DNA of 37,284 bases, taken from assembly GCA_964435165.1 (NCBI GenBank), contig CAYSXY010000018.1:1-37284 (forward strand). The letters are read 5' to 3'. Both the position numbers and the translations under genes were made by a program. Position 1 is the first letter of the stretch; each line of letters opens with the position of its first letter. Source of the DNA: CAYSXY01 sp964435165 (GTDB lineage: Bacteria; Pseudomonadota; Alphaproteobacteria; Rickettsiales; RI-342). Shown piece by piece: positions 16,232 to 27,400 of the stretch. The notes below the pieces were generated by a model. The model was not told the origin of the DNA. It ran no database searches and was given only the letters and a program-made list of their open reading frames with translations.

Positions 16232-18445
16232 TTAGCTGGCCTGGGAGGGGTGCTCCGCGTGCAAGATGCGGTTTTCCAATTCCTGCAATTTGGTTTGAGT
16301 CTCAATGAATAGTTTTTTTTGTTCGTCCTTGAAGCTGGCATAATGGGATTCTGTTTCTTCTTTCATTTCTTCTTTGAGGCGTTCATGTTGTTTGAGCAGG
16401 AGTTCCAATTCACGTGCCAACCATGTCTCTTTGTCCTTCATATCTGATCGCAGTCGTGTGATTTCGTCTGCATGTTGTTCCTGCAGTTGGGTTTGTTCTT
16501 CAAGCAAGGTGGTGCGGCTGACGTCTGATTCCTGACGGAATTGCTCTTGCGCTGCCGTCCTCTCTTCTTCGCATTGTTTGAGCTGCTGGCGCTGTTTATC
16601 GCGTGATTCCTGTGCCAGCGTCAGTAATTGCTGCTGCTCGGGATTCTGCGTCACTGTGTGATCACTCATCTCGATGACCATCCGTTCCAACCGGCTCATT
16701 TCACTGCGGAGCGATTCTTCCCGCGATTGAATGCGTTTCAGCGCCCGGTCGAGTTTTTGCTGTGCCCGGCGGCCCCGCTCATGGTGCTGCTGTTGGTATT
16801 CTCTTTGCTTCTCGTCCATTTGCTCGGCCAGTTCGGCAATGCGACGTTTTTCGTCGGCAATCAGGCGCTGCTGTTGATGGCGGCAATCATCGATCTGTTC
16901 CAGTGTCTTGCGCATATGATCAAACATCCGAACAACACTGTTATCGCGTGTGTCCTTGTGCTGTTGTTTCATGGCCTGTTGTTTTTCATTAATCTCGCGC
17001 ACCATATCCATCCGCGCCTGTTGATTCTCGTTGCGGAGTTTCTTTTCCATCTCCTTGCCTGAGGCTTCTAATTGCTGAATCAGACGTTGGGTTTCTTCAT
17101 GTTCTTTTTGCATCATCTCACGCTCCTGGCGGCGGAGTTGTTTTTGCATGGCGTCGCTATTGTCAGTGAATGCAAGGAGCGTCTCTTCCGAATGGCTGAA
17201 GAATTGCTGGCGTTCTTTGTCCTGTTGATCTAGCTGCCGTGTGGTTCGCCGTTCCAGTTCGATAATCTGATGACGTGTATGCGTCATGATCTGCTGGTGT
17301 TCTTCGTTGCGTCGACGTTGATGATCCAGGGTTTGCTTACGCAATTTACCGCTGATAGCCTGAAAGGCATCTCCCTGTTCTTCTTTCAGTGCTGAAAGAT
17401 GGGTAGTGATATTCCGTTCAAATTGCTCAATTTCATGCCGGGTCGCCGCTTCCAGTTTTTTCTGGTGATGTTCATGATATGCATGTTCCTGTCGATCGAG
17501 AAACTGTTTGGCCTGTTCAAATAATGCTTCGCCTTGCTGTTTGACATCTGCCAGTTCCGAGTTGGTGTCGTGGCGAAGTTTCATCAGAGCCGTTTCATTT
17601 TCTTCCGAGGTCAATGACAGCTCTGAGCGCATTTTTTGCTGGCGTTCCTTCAATTGCTTCAGCACATCCAGCTGTACATGATAGGCTTTTTCTTTTTCTC
17701 CATCTTTTAGCAGGTTATGACAGAGTTGCATTTGCGAGGTAACGAAATTACGGTTTTCCTGGCTGCGAATTTCATGTTCTTCCTGCAATTTCTGATGTTT
17801 TTCGCGGGAGTCAGCAATGACGGTGCGAATACCTTCCTGTTCCTGTTCAATCAGGCTGCGGTATTTCTTTCGCAACTGCTGTTGCTGTGATGTGGTTTCG
17901 TCAATCAAGCCATTGAAGGAATCTCGTAGTTTCCTGGTATGTGACAGTTGCAGTTCCTGGCGTCGCTGCTGCGTATCTTCCGATAAATTATGCAATGCCT
18001 GTGTCATCTGTGTTGTTAATTCCGCCTTCATACTCTCAAATGCGGCAACATTATGATCCAGCATTTGCTGCAGAAGGGAGAGTTGTTGTTTAATGGCCTT
18101 GGATTTGGCCTCCGGCATGCTGCCGAGCTTGGCAGCAACCTGTTTGCTGATTGCCTGAATCGATTGTTGTTGGGCAATTAGACTGCGCTCTTTGGCTTTG
18201 AGTGCTTCCAGATTATCTGATGCGGTGCCGTCCAGCATCGATTGGAGGCCGGACTCCTGTTCTTTTACAAAAGTTTCATATGCTTCCGTTGCTGCCTGCT
18301 GGTTTTGCTCTAACAGTTGTAGGAGGTGGGTCAGCCCTTCCTCTTCATCGCAAAAGACTGTCTCAATATGCTCTATCGCATCTTTCTGTGCCAATGTCGC
18401 ACCAGTGCTCTCATTGGTTTTGGCGTCTGTTTGTTTTGTCGTCAT
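16232..18445 (-). CDS. Long coiled-coil protein of unknown function, possible cytoskeletal/filament-type
   Basis: 737 residues dominated by Gln, Glu, Lys, Arg and Leu, with only about three prolines and four cysteines. After an N-terminal region of about 30 polar residues almost the whole chain reads as heptad-like amphipathic helix. Examples are LTHLLQLLEQNQQ near the start and LARELELLLKQHERLKEEM near the end. There is no signal peptide and no membrane segment, so it should be cytoplasmic. I do not recognise a specific family; it is not Smc/MukB-like since it has no ATPase heads. Start ATG 18445 has AGGA 9 bp upstream. It is divergent from wecB (159 bp apart) and transcribed toward the cysD operon. 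Candidate roles are a structural filament or scaffold, by analogy with bacterial coiled-coil-rich proteins; this is speculation. Confidence 0.75.
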   Translation of the reverse strand: MTTKQTDAKTNESTGATLAQKDAIEHIETVFCDEEEGLTHLLQLLEQNQQAATEAYETFVKEQESGLQSMLDGTASDNLEALKAKERSLIAQQQSIQAISKQVAAKLGSMPEAKSKAIKQQLSLLQQMLDHNVAAFESMKAELTTQMTQALHNLSEDTQQRRQELQLSHTRKLRDSFNGLIDETTSQQQQLRKKYRSLIEQEQEGIRTVIADSREKHQKLQEEHEIRSQENRNFVTSQMQLCHNLLKDGEKEKAYHVQLDVLKQLKERQQKMRSELSLTSEENETALMKLRHDTNSELADVKQQGEALFEQAKQFLDRQEHAYHEHHQKKLEAATRHEIEQFERNITTHLSALKEEQGDAFQAISGKLRKQTLDHQRRRNEEHQQIMTHTRHQIIELERRTTRQLDQQDKERQQFFSHSEETLLAFTDNSDAMQKQLRRQEREMMQKEHEETQRLIQQLEASGKEMEKKLRNENQQARMDMVREINEKQQAMKQQHKDTRDNSVVRMFDHMRKTLEQIDDCRHQQQRLIADEKRRIAELAEQMDEKQREYQQQHHERGRRAQQKLDRALKRIQSREESLRSEMSRLERMVIEMSDHTVTQNPEQQQLLTLAQESRDKQRQQLKQCEEERTAAQEQFRQESDVSRTTLLEEQTQLQEQHADEITRLRSDMKDKETWLARELELLLKQHERLKEEMKEETESHYASFKDEQKKLFIETQTKLQELENRILHAEHPSQAS

Positions 18446-18581
18446 GCAGATTTATCCTAATCTGCACCAGCATATGGCTAAAAGCTCTCAATTTTCTTAA
18501 TGATATGTGATTGCCTATCTCATATAGCGTCGCATGTTTCACAGAATCTTTACATCTGCTCGCTACATGCTATGCCTGTCT

Positions 18582-18587
18582 TATATT
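18582..18587 (+). promoter_or_regulatory. Possible -10 box of wecB-wecC
   Basis: TATATT matches the -10 consensus at five of six positions and lies 17 bp before the wecB ATG, implying a leader of about 11 bases with no Shine-Dalgarno sequence. The -35 region (CTCGCT) is poor; a TTTACA at 18549-18554 is too far. The rest of the 159-bp divergent spacer shows no other clear signal. Confidence 0.3.
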
Positions 18588-18604
18588 AACGATTCAGCTT
18601 TCTC

Positions 18605-19723
18605 ATGCGCGTTCTCGCCGTGTTCGGCACCCGTCCCGAAGCGATTAAATTTGTTCCTGTCTGTCATGCCTTTGCTGAGGCTGAGGATGTTGAGCTCACG
18701 GTCTGCGTGACGGCACAGCATCGTCACATGCTCGATCAGGTGATGTCATTGGCCGAAATTACGCCAGATATCGATCTCAATGTGATGCGTGATGACCAGA
18801 CATTGACTGGTATTACCACGGCTGTGCTTGAGGCTATGCCAGCGATTTTTGAGAAAGTTAAACCGGATTGTGTGCTGGTGCAGGGGGATACAACGACTAG
18901 TTTTGCGGCATCCCTGGCTGCCTTTTATGCCCGTATTCCGGTTGGCCATATTGAGGCAGGGCTTAGAAGCGGTGATTTATATGCCCCCTGGCCGGAGGAA
19001 TTTAATCGCCGGGTGACGTCACTGGTGACGCGCTGGCATTTTGCCCCGACGGAATCGGCTGCTTCACATTTGATAAAAGAAGGCATCACGGCATCGCGCA
19101 TTTATGTGACGGGCAATACGGTCATTGATGCATTGCATTATTTTCTGGCTAAAATTGATGAAGATGTATCATTGTCAACAGAGCTGGCGAAGCAATTCAG
19201 TTTTCTGGATGAGAATAAGCGCACTATTTTAGTGACGTCACACCGGCGTGAGAATTTTGATGGCGGTATTGAACGCATTTGCGATGCATTGTCTTACTTA
19301 GCCAAGCGTGGGGATGTGCAGATTGTCTTTCCGGTTCATCCTAATCCCCATGTGCGAGAACCGGTGGAAGCGGCATTAGGCAAGCATCCTGATGTGATGC
19401 TTATCGAGCCGCAGGATTACCTGCCGTTTATTTATCTGATGCGCAGGGCCAATCTCATTATTTCCGATTCCGGAGGCATTCAGGAAGAGGCGCCCGCGCT
19501 GGGTAAACCAGTGTTGGTGATGCGCTCGACCACGGAGCGTCCAGAGGGAGTGCAGGCGGGTACGGCTAAACTGGTGGGTACCAGTAGCGACCTGATCATC
19601 CAGGAGGCAAACCAGCTACTGGATGATCAGGATGCATATGATGCCATGAGCCGGGCGCATAATCCATTTGGCGATGGTAAGGCGACAACGCGTATTTTAG
19701 CAGCATTGAGGGCAAAACGATGA
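18605..19723 (+). CDS. wecB: UDP-N-acetylglucosamine 2-epimerase, non-hydrolysing
   Basis: Interconverts UDP-GlcNAc and UDP-ManNAc in the cytoplasm. 372 residues, the family's normal length, with FGTRPEAIK at the N-terminus, the HIEAGLRSGD segment near 115-124, TSHRRENF, VFPVHPNPHVR and SDSGGIQEEAP, all hallmark stretches of the bacterial WecB/MnaA enzymes. The start has no evident ribosome binding site (TTTCTC precedes the ATG), and a -10-like box is very close. It overlaps wecC by 4 bp (ATGA), forming a two-gene operon for UDP-ManNAcA, a precursor of enterobacterial common antigen or capsular/O-antigen glycans. No glycosyltransferase is next to it. Confidence 0.95.
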   Translation: MRVLAVFGTRPEAIKFVPVCHAFAEAEDVELTVCVTAQHRHMLDQVMSLAEITPDIDLNVMRDDQTLTGITTAVLEAMPAIFEKVKPDCVLVQGDTTTSFAASLAAFYARIPVGHIEAGLRSGDLYAPWPEEFNRRVTSLVTRWHFAPTESAASHLIKEGITASRIYVTGNTVIDALHYFLAKIDEDVSLSTELAKQFSFLDENKRTILVTSHRRENFDGGIERICDALSYLAKRGDVQIVFPVHPNPHVREPVEAALGKHPDVMLIEPQDYLPFIYLMRRANLIISDSGGIQEEAPALGKPVLVMRSTTERPEGVQAGTAKLVGTSSDLIIQEANQLLDDQDAYDAMSRAHNPFGDGKATTRILAALRAKR

Positions 19724-21009
19724 CATTCGAGCATATTTGTGTGATTGGGCAAGGCTATATCGGCTTGCCGACCGCCGCCATTATGGCCAGTCATGGATTT
19801 AAGGTGACGGGTGTTGATCGCAATCCGGATATTGTCGCTACGCTGAAAGAAGGCCGCGTGCATATTGTAGAGCCAGATCTGGAAGGATTAGTCTACAAGG
19901 TGGTGCAGGAGGGTGCGCTCAGTGAATCGACAAAACCGGTGACAGCCGATGCTTTTATTATCACGGTGCCAACGCCACTGAATAAACAGAATCAACCTGA
20001 TATGAGCCATGTCGAGGCGGCAGGCGCATCGATTGCACCCTTGTTGCAATCGGGCAATTTGGTGGTGTTGGAGTCGACTTCCCCTGTAGGATCAACAGCC
20101 CGTTTAAGTAAGCAGTTGGCGAATCTGCGGCCGGACTTATCGTTTCCACACCAGGCTGCTGAGAAGGCTGATATTCATCTGGTGTACTGTCCTGAGCGGG
20201 TATTGCCGAGCCGTATTCTGACCGAGCTTGTGCAAAATGACCGTATTATCGGCGGAATGACAGAGCGATGTAGCGAGCTGGGCGTACAACTTTATCAACG
20301 CTTTGTTCGTGGGGCGTGCAAGCAGACAACGTCGGATGTTGCCGAATTGGTCAAGTTAACGGAGAATGCGTTTCGCGATGTCAACATTGCCTTTGCCAAT
20401 GAATTGTCGATTATTTGTGATCGGCTGGCATTGAATGTGTGGGAAGTGATCGATCTGGCCAATTGCCATCCTCGTGTGGATATTTTGCGTCCCGGGCCCG
20501 GGGTGGGTGGACATTGTATAGCCGTCGATCCCTGGTTTATCGTCGATTCTGCACCGGAAGAAGCCAAGATGATTCATCTGGCACGCACCATCAATGACGG
20601 CAAGCGAGACCATGTTGTCGATCGGGTGAAATCATTGGCGACATCTTTTGAAAAACCGGTGATTGCGTGCCTTGGTTTGGCATTTAAGCCCGATGTTGAT
20701 GATTTGCGTGAAAGCCCGGCGATATACATCACCGAGCAGCTGGCTAAAGCGGATATTGGAACCGTATTAGCGGTTGAACCGCATATAGCAACCTTGCCGG
20801 AATCCCTCTCCAGCCATGGGGTCGAGCTGTGTGATGCGCTCAGCGCTATCGATAGGGCGGATATTGTCGTGGCGCTGGTCAACCATCGCCATTTCCAGTT
20901 ACTCAACGCTGGGAAAGTGGCAGAGAAGCGGCTGGTGGATGCGTGCGGTATGTGGCCACGCCGACGCCGTGGTGATCAGGAGCCTCCCTCACTCAGGCAT
21001 GTTGCTTAA
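19720..21009 (+). CDS. wecC: UDP-N-acetyl-D-mannosamine dehydrogenase
   Basis: NAD-dependent four-electron oxidation of UDP-ManNAc to UDP-ManNAcA. 429 residues. N-terminal Rossmann motif GQGYIG (10-15), the STSPVG loop, YCPERVLPS, ELVKLTENAFRDVNIA and the catalytic cysteine C266 in GPGVGGHCIAVDP, followed by the UDP-binding domain LGLAFKPDVDDLRESP. It partners the epimerase directly upstream. The C-terminus carries an unusual basic tail with RRRR and ends in the last 17 bp overlapped by the convergent DCC-like gene. WecC and capsular homologues (e.g. CapL-like) cannot be fully separated, but pairing with the epimerase supports the ManNAc substrate. Confidence 0.93.
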   Translation: MTFEHICVIGQGYIGLPTAAIMASHGFKVTGVDRNPDIVATLKEGRVHIVEPDLEGLVYKVVQEGALSESTKPVTADAFIITVPTPLNKQNQPDMSHVEAAGASIAPLLQSGNLVVLESTSPVGSTARLSKQLANLRPDLSFPHQAAEKADIHLVYCPERVLPSRILTELVQNDRIIGGMTERCSELGVQLYQRFVRGACKQTTSDVAELVKLTENAFRDVNIAFANELSIICDRLALNVWEVIDLANCHPRVDILRPGPGVGGHCIAVDPWFIVDSAPEEAKMIHLARTINDGKRDHVVDRVKSLATSFEKPVIACLGLAFKPDVDDLRESPAIYITEQLAKADIGTVLAVEPHIATLPESLSSHGVELCDALSAIDRADIVVALVNHRHFQLLNAGKVAEKRLVDACGMWPRRRRGDQEPPSLRHVA

Positions 21010-21358
21010 AGCGTTTGAGCGCTGATCGGTGGTAGAGCCAGAATAATGGTTCTCGAATAATCGGCATGTGCATGCCGATGGCCAGCCACCACCATCGTCC
21101 CGGCAATAGCTCCCATATAGCGACCAGAGCGTCCGCGCCAAATATTTTTCTGTTTTTTCGGTCAATTGCGTAGAGGCGCTTGGAGCGATCAAAAAACCGT
21201 GCCAGTTCCTCGTGATTGGTAATGGCTTCCAACTGCGCGCCGATATCAACCCATACGATTTTTTCCTGTGTGTCCTGAGATTGTAAGTGAGTGATTTCAG
21301 AACGCATGAATGCATCATGTCCATCAAAATACACGGTCAGGAGTGTAGGGGTTGTCAT
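20993..21358 (-). CDS. DCC-family (DUF393) thiol-oxidoreductase-like protein lacking both signature cysteines
   Basis: 121 residues from ATG 21358 (a GTG at 21370 is an alternative start with a poorer upstream). It fits the DUF393 layout: strand LLTVYFDG, a helix, VWVDI, then a mid-chain RLYAIDRKNRKIFGADAL segment and the family's C-terminal W-rich membrane-proximal part ending in LFWLYHRSALKRF. In the family the opening motif is DGxCxxC; here it reads DGHDAFM, so Cys positions 15 and 18 are Asp and Met. Redox activity is therefore not expected. The protein has no cysteine at all. Convergent with wecC (17-bp overlap) and divergent from the giant gene. The family call is from motif order only. 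Confidence 0.65.
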   Translation of the reverse strand: MTTPTLLTVYFDGHDAFMRSEITHLQSQDTQEKIVWVDIGAQLEAITNHEELARFFDRSKRLYAIDRKNRKIFGADALVAIWELLPGRWWWLAIGMHMPIIREPLFWLYHRSALKRFKQHA

Positions 21359-21439
21359 TGTTCCGGGCACTTTCTTTAGAGGCTGGGTGGGCTGTGTATA
21401 AGTGAGGCAGGCATATGAAACAAAAGCTTAATATAACTG

Positions 21440-21448
21440 TGCTACAAT
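21440..21448 (+). promoter_or_regulatory. Extended -10 promoter of the giant gene
   Basis: TGCTACAAT gives an extended -10 (TGn plus TACAAT, five of six). The expected start is near 21455, leaving a leader of about 44 bases with AAGGGAAGACGGGG as ribosome binding region before ATG 21499. The -35 region is not convincing. Confidence 0.45.
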
Positions 21449-21498
21449 GGAAAAAAATCTGTCCAAAATAAAGACAAAGACCGAAGGGAAGACGGGGA

Positions 21499-24400
21499 AT
21501 GAGCAATATACTAAATGGTATCTACGAATCCAATATCGATGAAGTGTTGGATAGTTTTTATGCCGAAGGCGGACGCCGCAGCAACTTAAGTCGTGAAGAG
21601 TTGCGCGATTATCTGCTAGATATGGCGGGACGCGATAGCCTGACACATGATGAACTTGCCGGCGGGTTGGCAGCCCTTACCGGTGAAGACCAGCGTAACT
21701 ATATGGGTTACGCCTTTCAACTGGATGCGGCAGCCGATTACTACAGTTTAGATGAGTCAGAGCGCACAGCCGCCAATGCTTTTTATGGCCAGAATGGCCG
21801 CGGTTTTTTAGAACAACATACCATTAATGTACTGGCTAATGGCGGCAATTATGCCAGTGTAGCAGACACACTTCGTGAATTTCAGGATGAAGCCTTTGCC
21901 TATTATTCCGGCACGCCGCCGATGGATGAGGCAACCTTCAACCAATATGCCTCGGCATTCAATTCGCTCGATGATTTGCAGCAATATTACCTGACGGATA
22001 TTGTCGGCCAGATTGCGCCAAATAATTTTGGGATTGCTGCGCTATTAGTTAACGATGCGTCGATCAATGCGATGACGTCAGAGATCATTGAAGTCGATGG
22101 CCAGCCCGTACCCAGCTACATTGCCTATCTTGATTATCTGGCTGATCCCAATCGCGATGATGGCGGTTCGCCGATCAGCACGATTTATTCGGAACAAATC
22201 ATCGGCCAGATGACTTATCAGGCCCTGACCGAGGGTGATCTGACCGAAGCGATGGCGATAATCGATGCCATCACTGAACAGGGCAATGAACTTGGTGCGC
22301 AGGCCCTGGCCAATTTAGGCGAACATGTGAATCTGCTGGTGTCCGAAGGGGCCGATGTGACGGTGCTCGATGAGTTACTGAACAGCCTGCCGATGGATCA
22401 ACGCCTGGCACTGGTTAACAGCCCGGCATTTCAGGAAGCGTTAGACCCGGCCGTCTACACTCATTTGATGGAACAAACGGATGAGCTGAACCTCACCGTC
22501 TATGCGCTGGAAGTACAGCAGGATATTCTCGATGGCATTACGGTCGTGGATGGCGAGATCAGCGATGATGCCGTGGCTGACTATGTTGAGCAGGTCGCAC
22601 AGTTAGAGGTGCTTCAGGCGCAATATGGCGACACGCCAGTCGATCAGTGGGATTATGAAGACCGCATGGTCTATGAAAAAGTCACCCGTGTGGCAGAGAT
22701 GCTCAGCGGTGGTGTGCCCGATGCTGAAGCGTTTGACCTGTTAGTGACAGAAGAAATGGCGCGCCGCGGGCCGAATGCCGTTGAAGCAGATGTTCGGCGT
22801 GAACTCTCCGCTGTGTATGGCAACAGTGAAGTGAATGCCTTGTTCAGCGTACTCGACAGTGATGACCGGGCAACATTGCTTGCCAGTGAGACCTTTATGA
22901 ACTCACTGCCAGACGATGCGCAGCGTGATGCGGCCGTTCAGCGCGACTATGAGCGGTTGATTGAAGAGACGCAAACCTCCTTTGATGGTCAAGCGCCAGG
23001 TGATGCCAGCGATGTGCTGGAAGGGCTGCTACAAGACCCACCGGTGATGCCGGATGGATTTCCTGATCTGGCGGCGCGCTATGCTGGAGTTGACGGGGCA
23101 GAAACGTATGCTGCTGGCGCAACAGATGATGTAATGGCGGCCTATGCAAGCAGCATAGATAGCGAAGCGGAAATGATCGCCATCATGAATGCGATTGACC
23201 CGGAGCTGCGCGATGCCTTGCTAGAAAATGAGTCTTTTTACAATAACTTGTCAGAAGAAGAATTAGAAGCGGCGCATTTCCGTGATTTTGAACTGGATAT
23301 GGATGCCAATATTCAGGCATTTGATGATGCTGTAACCAGCGGTGATCATGCCGCAGAGACCACGGCGCGCGAAGCGCTGATCGGGTTGGTGGAAGGTGAT
23401 CCTGATCTATTCCTGCAAAGTTATCTTGGCGTTGCAGATGCGGATGCCTATTTAGAAACACTGCCCCCCCCATTGCTTGATGAATTGCGCGAGCGTTATC
23501 CCGATGCGGAGACAAATAGCGAGCTGGTGCAGGCATATCTACTGCAAGAAACCGCTGCAACACTGGACGGACCAGAATTACAGGCGCTAGTAGCGCCGCC
23601 CACTTCCTTCATGGAGCGCGATGTATTGATAGCGGCCATGGTGGATGACACCCACCCACTCGGCCAGGTGATGGCAGATAACCCAACCGTGCTTGATGAG
23701 ATCATTGCTGAGGATCAGGAATATCGCCTGGAGGCATGGGTGAGTGTGGCGACCAGCCCGGATTCCGCCGTTGCCGGGGCCGACAATGCCGCGGTTGTTG
23801 CTTTGATGACCGAAGGCGAGTTGCCGGAGGTAACGGTTGCTGTGCCCGATAATGAAGAGATTCAGTTCCCCAGTCCTCATTTGTCAGACAATTATGATGC
23901 GGTTGGTACGTATCAAGCCGAAATTGCGACCTATTATGGTGAGAACCCGGCCGCATTGGATGCGTTGCTTAACACGATGGACCCGGCTGCGCAGGATGCC
24001 TTTCTCGATAGCTTAGAGCCATTTGCGGCAGATAACCCCGCCCTGGCGGCGGCGATTGCTGAAGAGCGTCAGGAAATGGCCGAAGAAGCCGCGGTTGATG
24101 CCTTTCAACAATCGATTGATGCCCTCCAGAATACAACGACAGAGGACGATACCACCACGAGCGGTGACGATGCTGTCAGTCGTGATGATGTATTAGCATT
24201 CATTAATGGCGACGATGTCGCTGCATTTGAAGGGGTGGATCGCGCGGCCTATATGCAACAATGGGCTGAGCATTTAACCGCAGCGGATGAGATTGCCATC
24301 GGTAGCGATGTTGAGGGGGTGAATCCCAACCAGGTTGGCATGTCGCAGATGGATGCGATTTTGGCCTCCATGCCCTATGAGACGCGTCAGGCGCTACTGG

Positions 24401-27400
24401 AAGACCCAGCCTTTATAGAAGCATTAGGCGGTACGGACAGTGCCGCTTATGCCGCGGTGGCTGAGAGCATTATTGATTTGAACACGCGTGAAGTGATGCA
24501 GGGGGCAGAGGCCTTTCTGACTACAGGCGTGGATATGCAGGGTATTTTGGCATCCGACCGTGACATCATCATTGATGGTGAAGTGACCACACTATCGGCA
24601 TATCTGGAAGAAAGCGGTCAGACGCTCGACGAAGCAACACTGGTTGGTATTTTAGTTGATAACCCAGACATGGCACGCGAATTTGCCAGCCAGCTAACGG
24701 TGGTTGATATTCTCAGCATGCGTGAGCATATGGACCCGGAGCAGTGGAGTCTGCTGTTTAATGATGAAACCGTGCAGGCAGTGCTGGCCGAGGCGACCTA
24801 TGTCGATATGGATCAGGTCGATATATTGCTGCAGGAAGATGGCATTCAGGCACAGCTGAATGCTTATTTAGATGATATTCCCGTTGACGATAACGGGTTG
24901 GGGCTGGATGAAGCCTTTGCCAGTGATGAGCCTTATCCGGATGATTCAAGTGATCAGAATTTTACCGAAACCGTTGAGTCGATTGAAACGATTCTGACAA
25001 CGGCTGATCCGAATTCCCACGAATATCAGGAAGCCATTCAACTGCTGCGCGAGGATGATCTGCTGGCAGCGGGATTTGCGTATAACGTCTCGCCGGAAGA
25101 TTTGGCGTATATGATGGTGCGGGCACCGGAAGATGTGGTGCTGTTTGGTGAAGGTGCTAACGTCAATGCTGATATAATGCCCGCGATTATTGAGGCGCAG
25201 ATCGGTGCCGATAGCAATGACTCGCTCCTGAGTTTTGTCGAGAATTTAGAGCTGGCCGAAGATGCGGTGGCACTGCGCAGTGAGCCGGTGGGCGATGATG
25301 TGTTGACGCAGTTGGAAGGAAACCCCCAGCTTGCCTATTATTACTTCCAGGGTATGACAGCGGCTGAGTTTGACGCCATGCTCGATGGTCAGCTAGTAGA
25401 GACAGTTGGGCAGATTGAAGAGTTGATTGATGGCCTGCGCGATGGCGATCCGGCACTGGATGCAGCGCAATTGGCGATACTCGATGGTGAAATTGCTGAG
25501 CGTAGTGATGAAATTCATGAATTAGAGGTCGCGGCCGATGCCCGCGAGTTGACACAGGAATTACTCGGTATTGAGTTGACGGATGACGGCCTCGCCGCTA
25601 CCGCGCCCATGACCTTTGACGAATTCCTTAACCCTATCGCAGGTGACCTTAATCCATTTGTCACCACTGTAGCACCGGATGTTGAGAATCCTGTGTCGTT
25701 TGTGGTTGATGGAGAGACGTATTACCTGACTGAAGCCGGGATGCGCGCTTTTGAGAGTGACAGCCTTGATTTAGCGGCGCTGGATTACTGGGGCGAACCG
25801 GAGGCGATCTCTAGTATCCTCGCCCAAACCAACCCGGATGCAGCCGCTGAATTTGATGCCATTCATGAGGCACGGGTGGCGAATGAGGCACGGGTGGCGA
25901 ATGATGACCTGATTGCAGAAGTGCAGGCGGATAACTATCTCAGCTTCCAGGAATTTGAGGGCATTCTCGATGCAGCCGGTTATGCGTTTGTGGATGGTGA
26001 GATTGTCCCGATTGAAGATCGAGAACAAGACCCTGACTTGTTGAATCAGGTGTTCCTTGGATTGAAAAGCACCGCCTTCCGTGATGATATTGACAATCTG
26101 GATGCACTGGCGGCAGGCATGGAAGCGTTGCAGGGCATGGAGGGTGTGCCCGCGGCTAACAGCTTTGCCGGTGAGTATCTTGGCTATCACGGACAGCATG
26201 TACTTGGTGAACAGATTGAAGATATACGTCAGGAAATATTAGAGGGAACCGGATTGAGCGCCGGGTTGATGGAAACGGTGCTTGAGATGGCGGTCATTGA
26301 CATTGCTGAGTATCAAGTCCCATCAGACACGTCAGGTGCGGTTGAGATCGCAGATGGCATTTGGGTTGATGGTGATGTGGCAGATAACTTTATGCAGCGT
26401 GATGATGGCACCTGGGTGGACATGACGGTGGTGGATCGTGTGTTTGACGGCATTACCCCGCAAACACTGCTGGATCGTACGCCCGATACGGAACGTGAGG
26501 CGCTGTTTGGTGAAGAAGGTTTGTTCGGCGAGCTGAATGAGGCGTGGGATCCGGATGATGACTCGGCCAGCAATTTAGACGATATCGTCGAAGAGAGTAC
26601 GCTTATTCTGCAAGCGCAGGCGGATGCGCAGTTGCATAATGATGTACAAGACCAAATGCTCACTGGTGATACCGAGCTTACTGACGAGGATATACGCGAT
26701 TATCTTGACCGCGAAGGCGCCGCTGAGAGCGTCGCCGATGAATTATTCCCAGACGGTATCATGGAATCCGACCCGCTGATGCAATATGCGTTTTTGCTTA
26801 ATACGCCACGAGATCTGCTGGAAGAAGGGCCGCTTGTCGATGCGTTGGGTGCTGACTTAGATGCGCTGGTCGACTCACTGATTGATTCCGGTGTGTTGCT
26901 GGGCTCTGGCGCGCTTGTCGATCTGCAGGAGCATCAGCCAGAGTTGCTGGATGAGCTGCTGCTGGATCCCGAATTTGTCAACAATATGGACGCAGAAGGG
27001 TTGTTCTGGCTGCGTGATGAACATCCTGATCTGGTGACTGACCTGGTTGAAGCCCGGATTGAGCGGCTGGAAGCCAATCCGCTGACCATGAATGATCAGG
27101 AACTCGAAGCCTGGCTGCTCGGGCTGACCGAGGCGGATATGGAATATATCGCCAATATGGACCCACCGACTGGTTGGTTGCCGCCGCACGAAGTGGAACA
27201 TCTGGCGAGTCAGGGCATTGAGCATGAGAATCCAGCCTGGCTGCTCTATGATATAGGCCATGATACACGTGTGCTTGACCGGATGTCGAATGAGCAGGTG
27301 ATCTGGTTCCATGATGCGTGGGCGGGGAATGAGCATATGTATCATACCAACCAGTATCATGTGAATGGAGAGGGTGTGGTGGAGCCTGCCGATTACTTCA

